Part shown: one piece after another, positions 53,641 to 63,398 of the stretch
Numbering within the stretch: the stretch's first letter is position 1
How the letters are laid out: every line of letters starts with the position of its first letter
From: Patiria pectinifera
Lineage: Eukaryota; Echinodermata; Asteroidea; Valvatida; Asterinidae
Assembly (NCBI GenBank): GCA_029964075.1
Contig: CM057141.1
Location: forward strand, 1,364,001-1,428,000
Direction: 5' to 3'
Length of the DNA stretch: 64,000 nt
Program-made: the position numbers and the translations under genes
The notes under the pieces: generated by a model
The model's input: the letters and a program-made list of their open reading frames with translations, nothing else
What the model was told of the DNA's origin: nothing
The model's database searches: none

Positions 53641-53970
53641 TAGTAGTGTGCACAAATTGTACAGATTGTTGTCAGTGTCATTAAAAACTACTAATGATCT
53701 AGGTAAGTCAATAAAAGAGAACCAATTTAAACAGGGCAATCAAAACTGCATTAAAGTGGGAGGAATTATAAGACAGTTCTAACCTTATTTTGTCAATCAC
53801 TTTGGGACAGAAATAGGCTCCAATTAAAGCCAAACTTGAAGTTAATCTTTACACAATAGCGGAGGTCACTGAAGCAATTAAAATTTCATTATCATGGTAG
53901 TAGGCCATTATCTAGTGATATGCCACTGCTAGCTGCTTGTTCACATCAATAACTAGCCTGGTAGTTATGA

Positions 53971-53978
53971 ATATAAGG
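53971..53978 (+). promoter_or_regulatory. TATA-like element upstream of GPCR gene 2
   Basis: ATATAAGG in a block shared with the next units (TGAATATAAGGCCATGAGAT). It lies about 360 bp before the ATG, implying a 5' UTR of about 330 nt if used. Inference from position and conservation only. Confidence 0.4.
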
Positions 53979-54330
53979 CCATGAGATTCAGCGTTTGCAT
54001 TTCAGTTGACAGAACACTCAGCTGCGTGTGGCACGAGGGACTCTTGTTCCAACAACATTTCCGTTAACGGGACCATAAAGATTTGATGCGAGTGCTCTCG
54101 ATAGAGACCTAGATGTGTGAGAGAAGCTTTCACAGTCTTGTTACTGGCAGGGACAAGGACCTATGGTGACTCTACCCAAGTAATTTCTGTTAAAAAAAAC
54201 AAAAACATTATCCTGTCAGCTTGGAAGAATTAAGAGCAGCTACCCATTCAACTACTTGATATTATAGACTGCTTCTATACTCCGTCAGGATTAACTGCTA
54301 TTTGGTTGGAAGGATTCACTCTTTGGAAAA

Positions 54331-55269
54331 ATGAATGATTCATCGACAGAGCCTTTGGCCGTGTCTCCGCTCTTTGTCGCTTTCCGTACTTGTTTCATCA
54401 GTTTCCTTGGATTGCTGATCATAGCTGGAAACATTCTTTCTATTGTCGTGACTCGTCAGGTACCAGACTTGGCAGACAGTACTAAGATCTTGATGACATC
54501 TTTGGCAGTAGCTGACCTCACAGTTGGATGTTTGACAGCATTTAGTGCCATAGCTTCGGCTATGAACCACTGGCCCTTCGGCGATATTGCTTGTCAGGCT
54601 TTCGCTATTGTTCTAACACAAGCTTTTTTTGTGTCAATATTTTCCCTCATCTGTTTGAACATTGAGCGCTACATTGCCGTCACCCGACCCTACAAGTTTC
54701 CTGTTTGGTGCTCCCGGCGTCGTGTTATTATCAGCGTCATTTTGTCATCAACTCTATCTCTGTGTTTAATCATTGCAAATTTATACCTATTTGCAGTATC
54801 TGTCAAGTATTTCCAAGCTTCAGCTGTATGCTATGTCGTAAATACTTCTGCAGCATTAAACGCTTTGGTCCTTCTATTCTTTGACATAATTCCTGTGTTA
54901 ATGATGATGTGCATATACTATCGCATCATCAAGATCAGCCGAGAGCATGAGAAACGAATCAACCAGAACGATCCCAACAACAAAAACAACATCCAGGACA
55001 ACAAAGCTCTGAAGACGTTCGTCGGCGTCACTCTGGCTTTCGCTGTCTGTTTCACCCCAAAACTGATAACCAGAACCGTTGAGGTTTACACCAATGTGGG
55101 GGCTGCATATTGGCTTGAATTTATGGTGACGTGGCTATTTGAGGCCAACAGTATGTGCAATGTTTTCATCTACTGTCTGTTCAATCGCTCCTACCGACAG
55201 AAAGCCAAGAAAATCATCACAAACAGATTACTCTGTTGCAAAAGGTCAGTGGAACCTGTGAACATTTAA
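54331..55269 (+). CDS. Class A GPCR, cluster gene 2, intronless, 312 aa
   Basis: Paralog of the gene at 51014 with the same seven-helix layout, ERY, CFTP and NVFIY variants and N-terminal glycosylation site (MNDSS). It differs mostly in TM4-ECL2-TM5 (VKYFQASAVCYVVN) and in the TM6-TM7 outer half (VYTNVGAAYWLEFMV), surfaces that usually form ligand pockets. The third intracellular loop is almost identical in DNA to genes 1, 3 and 4. Gene plus flanks is very similar to the next unit, so these two are the youngest duplicate pair here. A TATA-like ATATAAGG lies about 360 bp upstream. Confidence 0.95.
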   Translation: MNDSSTEPLAVSPLFVAFRTCFISFLGLLIIAGNILSIVVTRQVPDLADSTKILMTSLAVADLTVGCLTAFSAIASAMNHWPFGDIACQAFAIVLTQAFFVSIFSLICLNIERYIAVTRPYKFPVWCSRRRVIISVILSSTLSLCLIIANLYLFAVSVKYFQASAVCYVVNTSAALNALVLLFFDIIPVLMMMCIYYRIIKISREHEKRINQNDPNNKNNIQDNKALKTFVGVTLAFAVCFTPKLITRTVEVYTNVGAAYWLEFMVTWLFEANSMCNVFIYCLFNRSYRQKAKKIITNRLLCCKRSVEPVNI

Positions 55270-56133
55270 GTTTAAGGGCAAAAACATCAACAAGACACTT
55301 CTCTTGCAGACTGATCATGATTGTTTACATGTTTGAGAACATATCTTATAATATTCAGTGTTGAGTCATTCGCAGAATGGTTCCAGGCACTAAGCCTCGT
55401 TTTGAATAGAAATAGTGAGGGTTTCACATTGATGTATATTTTTTGATGAAAGCCAATTTGCCCAGACTAGTTGGTTGGGCAGGGGTATCCCTATTTCTTT
55501 CCATTTGCGGACTCATCATTTGCTGGATCCAAGTAGCCTATATGTAGGCATTGTGAATTGAATGCAACTCACACAATTTGACTAACAGCCTCATTTGGAT
55601 AGGATTTGTTGATCTAAACATAAAACAAGTTTATCAGTGATGTTGTCGTAGATTTTTTGGTTACCTTGATGAAAACTTGGACCAATGTTTCTTTATAATA
55701 AGCCGAGGAAACGTGTTAAATTTAAGCACCAATAAACTTCAACTGCCACCAATGCCCCTAATTATAAGGTTGCAATATCTTGTGTCAGTGCAGTAATGAA
55801 TGACAAGTAGTGTAAACAAATTGCAGATGATTTTGTCAACATCATTAAAAACTACTATCGATCAATGTTCATTAAAAAGGAACCCAATCAAACAGGGCAA
55901 TTAAAACTGCATTAAAGAGGGAGGCATTCTATGAGAACTTCAAACCCTATTTTGTCAATCACTTCAGGATAAGAATTGCGCTCCATTTAAACCCAAACTT
56001 GAAGTTGATCTTTACACAATAGCGGATGTCACTGAAGCAATTAAAGTTTCATTATCATGGTAGTAGGCCATTAACTAGTGATGTGCCACTGCTACCTGCT
56101 TGTTCACATCAATAACTAGCCTGGTAGTTATGA

Positions 56134-56141
56134 ATATAAGG
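56134..56141 (+). promoter_or_regulatory. TATA-like element upstream of GPCR gene 3
   Basis: The same conserved ATATAAGG block at the same relative position as for gene 2. Confidence 0.4.
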
Positions 56142-56489
56142 CCATGAGATTCAGCGTTTGCATTTCAGTTGACAGAACACTCAGCTGCGTGTGGCACGAG
56201 GGACTCTTGTTCCAACAACATTTCCGTTAACGGGACCATAAAGATTTGATGCGAGTGCTCTCGATAGAGACCTAGATGTGTGAGAGAAGCTTTCACAGTC
56301 TTGTTACTGGCAGGGACAAGGACCTATGGTGACTCTACCCAAGTAATTTCTGTAAAAAAAAAAACATTATCCTGTCAGCTTGGAAGTATTAAGAGCAGCT
56401 ACCCATTCAACTACTTGGTATTATAGACTGCTTCTATACTCCGTCAGGATTAACTGCTATTTGGTTGGAAGGATTCACTCTTTGGAAAA

Positions 56490-57428
56490 ATGAATGCTTC
56501 ATCGACAGATCCTTTGGCCATGTCCCCGCTCTTTGTCACTTTCCGTACTTGTTTCATCAGTTGCCTTGGATTGTTGATCATAGCTGGAAACATTCTTTCT
56601 ATTGTCGTGACTCGTCGGGTACCAGACTTGGCAGACAGCACTAAGATCTTGATGACATCTTTGGCAGTAGCTGACCTCACAGTTGGGTGTTTGACAGCAT
56701 TTAGTGTCATAGCTTCGGCTATGAACCACTGGCCCTTCGGCGATATTGCTTGTCAGGCTTTCGCTATTGTTATAACACAAGCTTTTTTTGTGTCAATATT
56801 TTCCCTCATCTGTTTGAACATTGAGCGCTACATTGCCGTCACCCGACCCTACAAGTTTCCTGTTTGGTGTTCCCGGCGTCGTGTTATTATCAGCGTCATT
56901 TTGTCATCAACTCTATTTTTGTGTTTAATCATTGCAACTTTATACCTATTTGCAGTATCTGTACAGTATTTCGAAGCTCCAGCTATATGTTTTGTCGTAA
57001 ATACCTCTGCAGCATTAAACACTTTGGCCCTTCTATTCCTTGACATAATTCCTGTGTTTATCATCATGTGCATATACTATCGCATCATTAAGATCAGCCG
57101 AGAGCATGAGAAACGAATCAACCAGAACGATCCCAACAACAAAAACAACATCCAGGACAACAAAGCTCTGAAGACGTTCGTCGGCGTCACTCTGGCTTTC
57201 GCTGTCTGTTTCACCCCAAAAATTATTACCGTAACTGTTGAGGCTTACACCAATGTGGAGGCTGCATATTGGCTTCAATTTATGGTGATGTGGCTATTTG
57301 AGGCCAACAGTATGTGCAATGTTTTCATCTACTGTCTGTTCAATCGCTCCTACCGACAGAAAGCCAAGAAAATCATCACAAACAGATTACTCTGTTGCAA
57401 AAGGTCAGTGGAACCTGTGAACATTTAA
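56490..57428 (+). CDS. Class A GPCR, cluster gene 3, intronless, 312 aa
   Basis: Closest relative of the gene at 54331, with matching 5' and 3' flanks over roughly 2.1 kb. It has all the family variants (IERY, CFTP, NVFIY). TM4-ECL2 reads AVSVQYFEAPAICFVVN, mixing features of genes 1 (FEAP) and 2 (AVSV), which suggests sequence exchange among copies. TM7 starts FMVMWLFEANSMCN. No frameshift or internal stop, so it appears functional. Confidence 0.95.
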   Translation: MNASSTDPLAMSPLFVTFRTCFISCLGLLIIAGNILSIVVTRRVPDLADSTKILMTSLAVADLTVGCLTAFSVIASAMNHWPFGDIACQAFAIVITQAFFVSIFSLICLNIERYIAVTRPYKFPVWCSRRRVIISVILSSTLFLCLIIATLYLFAVSVQYFEAPAICFVVNTSAALNTLALLFLDIIPVFIIMCIYYRIIKISREHEKRINQNDPNNKNNIQDNKALKTFVGVTLAFAVCFTPKIITVTVEAYTNVEAAYWLQFMVMWLFEANSMCNVFIYCLFNRSYRQKAKKIITNRLLCCKRSVEPVNI

Positions 57429-58273
57429 GTTTAAGGGGAAAAACATCAACAAGACACTTCTCTTGCAGACTGATCATGATTGTTTACATGTTTGAGAACA
57501 TATCTTATAATATTCAGTGTTGAGTCATTCGCAGAATGGTTCTAGGCACTAAGCCTCGTTTTGAATAGAAATAGTGAGGGTTTTACATTGATGTATATTT
57601 TTTGATGAAAGCCAATTTGCCCAGACTAGTTGGTTGGGCAGGGCTATCCCTATTTCTTTCCATTTGCGGACTCATCAGTTGCTGGATTCAAGTAGCCTAT
57701 ATGTAGGCATTGTTCAGTGAATTGAATGCAACTCACACAATTTGACTAACAGCCTCATTCGGATAGGATTTGTTGATCTAAACATAAAACAAGTTTATCA
57801 GTGATGTTGTCGTAGATTTTTTGGTTACCTTGATGAAAACTTGGACCAATGTTTCTTTATAATAAGCCAAGGAAACGTGTTAAATTTAAGTACAAATAAA
57901 CTTCAACTGCCACCAATGCCCCTAATTATAAGGTTGCAATATCTTGTGTCAGTGCAGATAAAAATGACAAGTAGTGTACATATTTGCAGATGATTTTGTC
58001 AATATCATTAAAAAATACTATCCATCTATCTTAATTCAAAAGGGACTAACTTTACCAGGGTAATCAAAATTGCATTAAAGTGGCAGGCATTATAAGACAA
58101 CCTCTAATCTTATTTTGTCAATCACTTCAGGACAGGAATTGCGCTCCATTTAAAGCCAAACTTGAAGTTGATCTTTACACAATAGAGGAGAGCAACGAAG
58201 CAATTAAAGTTGCATTATCAGTGTCCGCTATATGACAGGCTGATTACTTTGAAACCTAGACTGGTAATTTTTA

Positions 58274-58281
58274 ATATAAGG
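58274..58281 (+). promoter_or_regulatory. TATA-like element upstream of GPCR gene 4
   Basis: ATATAAGG kept although the surrounding sequence has diverged from genes 2 and 3 (TTAATATAAGGCCGTGAGAT). Genes 1 and 5 lack an obvious match at this position. Confidence 0.4.
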
Positions 58282-58608
58282 CCGTGAGATCCAGTGTTTT
58301 GTAGTTCAGTTGACGAAACACTCAACCATGACCATGCATGGCGCAAGGGACTCTAGTTCCAACAAAACAGAATCATGAGTATTCAACACAGACCTAGATG
58401 GTGTGAGAGAAGCTTTCACAGTCTTGTTACTGGCAGGGACAAGGACCGATGGTGACTCTACCCAAGTAATTTCTGTTTAAGGAATGTTTTTCCTTTCAGC
58501 TTGGAGTAAGAGTAGCTAGGCATTGAACTATTTGATGTACTCTTTCTATACTCCATCTGAAGTAACTTTTTTTACGGCAATTTGTTTGAAAGGACTCCTT
58601 TTGGAAAT

Positions 58609-59553
58609 ATGAATGATTCTTCGACAGATCCTTTGGGCATGTCCCCGCTCTTTGTTGCTTTCCGTACTTGTTTCATCAGCTTCCTTGGATTGATGATCAT
58701 AGCTGGAAACATTCTTTCCATTGTTGTGACTCGTAGCGTACCAGACTTGGCAGACAGTACTAAGATCTTGATGACATCATTGGCAGTAGCTGACCTCACC
58801 GTTGGGTGCTTGACAGCAGTTAGCGTCGTAGCTTCGGCTTTGAACTACTGGCCCTTTGGCAATGTCGCGTGTTATGTTATTGGCATTGTGATAACGAAGG
58901 CTATTTTTTTGTCACTGTTTTCCCTCATCTGTTTAAACATTGAGCGCTACATTGCCGTCACCCGACCCTACAAGTTTCCTGTTTGGTGCTCCCGGCGTCG
59001 TGTTATTATCGGCGTCATTTTGTTTTTACCTCTATCTCTGTGTGTAATCATTGCAACAACAATCCTATTTGGAGATTCCCCGAGGTATTTCCAAGCTTCA
59101 GCTGTGTGTTTTCTCGCAAACACTTCTACTGAATTAAACATATTGGCCCTCCTATTCTTTGACATAATTCCGGTGTTTATCATGATGTGCATATACTATC
59201 GCATCATTAAGATCAGCCGAGAGCATGAGAAACGAATCAACCAGAACGATCCCAACAACAAAAACAACATCCAGGACAACAAAGCTCTGAAGATGTTTGT
59301 CGTCGTCACTCTGGTTTTTGCGGTATATTTCACCCCGCATATAATAGCCAGATTCTTTGAGGCTTACACCAATGTGGAGGATGCATATTGGCTTCAATTC
59401 ATGGTGACGTGGCTACTTGTGTCCAATAGTATCTGCAATGTTTTCATCTACTGTCTGTTCAATTGCTCCTACCGTCAGAAGGCCAAGAAAATCATCACAA
59501 ACAGATTACTCTGTTGCAAAAGGTCAGTGGAACCTGTGAACATTCCAGTTTAA
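58609..59553 (+). CDS. Class A GPCR, cluster gene 4, intronless, 314 aa
   Basis: More divergent cluster member: TM2-TM3 reads ALNYWPFGNVACYVIGIVIT and ECL2 ILFGDSPRYFQASAVCF, and TM6 has VYFTP where the others have VCFTP. The ERY and NVFIY variants are kept, and the third intracellular loop matches the other copies almost base for base. An upstream in-frame ATG at 58582 would add nine residues; I chose 58609 (MNDSSTDPL) because every paralog starts there. Ends VNIPV like gene 1. A TATA-like ATATAAGG sits about 335 bp upstream. Confidence 0.94.
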   Translation: MNDSSTDPLGMSPLFVAFRTCFISFLGLMIIAGNILSIVVTRSVPDLADSTKILMTSLAVADLTVGCLTAVSVVASALNYWPFGNVACYVIGIVITKAIFLSLFSLICLNIERYIAVTRPYKFPVWCSRRRVIIGVILFLPLSLCVIIATTILFGDSPRYFQASAVCFLANTSTELNILALLFFDIIPVFIMMCIYYRIIKISREHEKRINQNDPNNKNNIQDNKALKMFVVVTLVFAVYFTPHIIARFFEAYTNVEDAYWLQFMVTWLLVSNSICNVFIYCLFNCSYRQKAKKIITNRLLCCKRSVEPVNIPV

Positions 59554-59999
59554 GGGGAAAGACAGCATTGAAACCCCCCTCCCCTTACAGGAAAACAATA
59601 TGTGTTCCCAACTTTTTGGAACCCTTGCTGTAGACAAAAATACTCATCACAGCACTTTTAAAGAATGTTCTGATGATGAGAAAAATGTAGATGTCTCCTT
59701 TAACTTTGTGTTTAGTGCAATATATCAATTTTGTAAACAAGCGTTAATTCACGTATCAACCCATCCAATTCTCAGTACAAAATGTACAGTCCTATTTCAA
59801 CTACAAAAGTAAAGTGCATATGTCCCCGCAAAAAAAAGTTTTAAAATTTCAAAATCTGGTATTATAAGTCTTTACTTCTGAACATTCCCTCACCAAGACT
59901 ACAGAAGGCCTGTCTTTGCTAAAAAATATACATGTGTCTGTATAGAATTATATGTGTTAATATTTACACCTTTGACTAAAAATAGGTTGAAGAAAACTC

Positions 60000-60720
60000 T
60001 TATTAAAATTATGATGAGATATTAGACTTTCCAATATTGAGTATATTGAGTGTTTTATGATATTGAAACATTAGATTTTGCCGCACTGAGTATTTTGTGA
60101 TATTGAAACATTTGATTTTGCAATAATGAGTATTTTGTGATATTGGGATATAGATTTTGCAATTTTGCAGTACCGAGTATTTCGTGATATTGAAATATTA
60201 GATTTTGCAATATCGAGTATTTTGTGATATCGAGATACTAGATTTGGCAATATCGACTACTTTGTAAAATTGTGATATTAGATTTTGCAACATTGATTAT
60301 TTTGCGATATGTAGATATTAGATTTTGCAGTATTGATTGTTTTATGAGATGTAAGATATTAGATATTGCGGCATTTAGTGCCTTGGGATATCGAAATATT
60401 AGATTTTGCAACATTGACTATTTTGCGATATGTAGATATTAGATTTTGCAGTATTGATTATTTTGTGAGATGTGAGATATTAGATATTGCAGCATTGAGT
60501 GCCTTGGGATATGGAAATATTAGATTTTGCAACATTGATTATTTTGTGATATGTAGATATTAGATTTTGCAGTATTGATTATTTTGTGATATATTAGATA
60601 TTGCGACATTCAGTGTTCTGGGATTTCAAGATATTAGATTTTGCAGTATTGATATTTTGTGAAATAATAGATTTTGTGAATATTGAGTTTATTGTGATAT
60701 TGTGATATTACGTTTTTGCT
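60000..60720. repeat. Degenerate ~40-bp AT-rich minisatellite with ~120-bp higher-order period
   Basis: Repeated monomer GATATTAGATTTTGCA...ATTGATTATTTTGTGATAT, about 17 copies. Three-monomer blocks recur, for example GGCATTTAGTGCCTTGGGAT at 60371 and GCATTGAGTGCCTTGGGAT at 60492. The gene 1 unit has only about two related monomers near 52420-52500. Confidence 0.85.
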
Positions 60721-60864
60721 AAAGTAATACGCATGGCATTTTGACAGAGAGAAAAGTGAGCCTTTCTCCCGTTTCGAGACGCATCTCTTGCAGACTGATC
60801 ATTGATAGTTATCATGTTTGAGAACATACATGTATCTTAACAAATTCAGTGTTGAGTCATTAGC

Positions 60865-61431
60865 AAGGGGTGCGTTTTGGCGGTTATAACCAAGAATAAG
60901 CCATTTGCATGTAACCTATACCCTTTGGGATTTACATTTGAAAAACGTCTGGTACAATGACTTGCTCAGAATGCTTGGCACATTTTAACTGTGAATTCTC
61001 CAGACCAAAGACACTGTTGCTAATCACATGATTCGGGGCAAGCTCTTGCATAGTTACGTAAGAGACGCTCAGCACCAATACATCGTTCACAATGGGTGAG
61101 AATGGCACAAAGACACCAGACCATGCCGGAGCTGGGGGTTGCTAGCATAAGGCTTGCCCCGAATCACGTGATATAGTAACAGTCTCTTTGGTCGGGAGAA
61201 TGCTAGGTTAAAACGTGCAAAGCATTGTATTAAGTCAGCGTTCCAGATTTTATTCAAATTTAACACGCAAGTGGCTTATTGGTTCGATGGTTTCTCTTTG
61301 GTTAATTTGTTTTGGGAATTTGAGTACTACATGATCATGCGCAATTCTAATCCAATTCAAAGTGCCGAAGAAATTCACCGACAAGAAACCACCAAACCAA
61401 TTCTTGGTGATGACCGCCAAAACGCACCCAA
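60865..61431. mobile_element. GGGGTGCG MITE, copy 2, split by an inserted AATAAGCC MITE
   Basis: Outer ends GGGGTGCGTTTTGGCGGT (left) and its complement (right) match the intact element at 48619-48803. The sequence is interrupted inside AACCAAGAATTGGTTC by the element at 60897-61284. Confidence 0.85.
60897..61284. mobile_element. AATAAGCC MITE, copy 2 (nested)
   Basis: Same element and orientation as 27430-27818, inserted inside the GGGGTGCG MITE. AT is present on both sides (GAAT|AAGCC...GGCTT|ATTG). Confidence 0.85.
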
Positions 61432-61869
61432 GATAGTTCCAGACACCAAGCCTTGTTTTCCGGTAGAAATAGTGAGGTTGTCAAGTGGTCTAAATGTAGA
61501 TATTGTTTGAATAGCGAATTGAATAAGACTCACAGAATTTTATCATTTCAATAAACAGCCTCATTTGGATGGGATTTGCTGATCTACACATAAAACAAGT
61601 ATATCAATGATGTTGTCATGGGATTTCTCCCTTGATAAAAAAACTTGGAACAATGTTTATAATGAGCTGGGGACGCATGTTAAATTCAAGTAAAAATAAT
61701 CCTCAACTGCCACCAATGCCCCAAATTATAAGGTTGCTTTATTGTGTCAGTACAGTAATGAATGACAAGTACCTGGTAGTGTAAACAAACTGCAACAGAT
61801 TTTGTAAATATCATTAAAATCTACTATCGATCAATGTTCATTAAAAAGGGACTCAATTAAACAGGGCAA

Positions 61870-62200
61870 TCAAAACTGCATTAAAGGTCACCTGAAATAA
61901 AAAGCGATATTGGGCTTAATAAACGAGCTTTGTATTGTAGAAAAAGACTTGTGTCATTTTTCTTTCGTTATGCATTATAAGAGAACTTCAATGTTATTAT
62001 GTCAATTATTTCAGGATAAGAAGTGTACTTTATTTAAAGCCAAACTTGAAGTTGATTTGTGCACATTAGGGGAGGTCACTGAAGCAATTAAATTTGCATT
62101 ATCGTGGTAGTAAGCCATTAACTAGTGATGTGCCACTGCTAGCTGCTTGTTCACATCAATAACTAGGTTGGTACATGTACATGTAGTTATAAAAGGGAAT
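61870..62200 (+). pseudogene. Relic of a GPCR unit: upstream region without a receptor
   Basis: Positions 62035-62165 match the region upstream of genes 2 and 3 (GCCAAACTTGAAGTTGATTT, GTGCCACTGCTAGCTGCTTG, TTCACATCAATAACTAG), but no receptor sequence follows; another upstream region begins near 62580. A short insert at about 61888-61972 (GTCACCTGAAATAAAAAGCG...) interrupts it. Confidence 0.6.
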
Positions 62201-63398
62201 ATTTGCAAACATCCAAAAACAAAACTACCAAATGTTTACGAAATACCTTACTAGGATGTTGGTAAATGGCAGTCTAAAGCATCCTGTAAAATAATGGCAC
62301 CTGGTGTGAAGCCATTTTATAGAAAAGTGGTATTTTTTGTATAAATTTCCAATGGTGGTCGGCCTACCACCGTTGGAAAAACCTAACTATTTTTCAACTA
62401 CTGCTCCAAATTTACCATTTTTTTCAGTCCAAATTGATCCATTCCATCTTTAGTGGAGTCAAGGAACCAGACTACTTTAACATTTTTGTTATTCTTGGCT
62501 TTTCCTGCATTTTCGAACCCAAACCTTAAACATGTCAGTGTAACAATATTTAATCTATACAAGACACTTCAAATCTTATTTTGACAATTTATTTCTAGAT
62601 AAAGAATTGCGCTGCAGTTTAGCCAAACTTGAAGTTAGGGTGCCACTTTGTAATTCTTTGGTACTCGTTTCCAACAGACCCTTTTTTTGGCTCCCGACCG
62701 AAGGAAAAAAATACCTTTTTTATTTTTGTGAATTTCTTACCAAGAAAAAAAGTTACGAACTACGGATACCCTGTCCAATTTCATTGGGAAAAATTGCTGA
62801 AGTGCATGCATTCATTACGGTACGTCATGGTTTGGATTAAGCTGATTGAGCTGCAATTAACATATACTTTTTTTTACCCCATTTTTTTCCCAACTATTAA
62901 ACCTACCCTCCTTCTGGCCAGACAAAATTGAGATAATCGAAAACGGGTGCCCTTAATTTGATAGTGAATGGCACTGAAGCAATACAAATTGCATTACCTG
63001 TGACATGCACATAACAGATCAATTACTTTGACACCTACATTGGCAAATTTAATTTACATGTACAGCTATTAGATCCAGCGCTTTGTAATTCAGTTGATGA
63101 AACACTCAAGCACGTACCGGTACGGCACAAAGGATTCGTGCTCTAACAAACTAGAATCATAAGGATTCTGCTTGAGTATTCAACACAGACCTAGATGGTG
63201 TGAGAGAAGCTTTCACAGTCTTGTTACTGGCATGGACAAGAACTGATAGTGAATCTTAGTAATTTCTGTAAAAAAAAACACTAAAAAATCCTTTCAGTTT
63301 GGAGTTAGAACACTTTGTCATTCAACAACTTGTTATACTGCTTCTAAACTTCACCTGAAGTCAAGTTTAACTGCCATGTGGGTGAAAGACTCGGAAAA

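Noticed and set aside
58582-58608. Upstream ATG as the start of GPCR gene 4
   Set aside because: Paralogs have no equivalent, and the conserved start context and MNDSS sequence begin at 58609.
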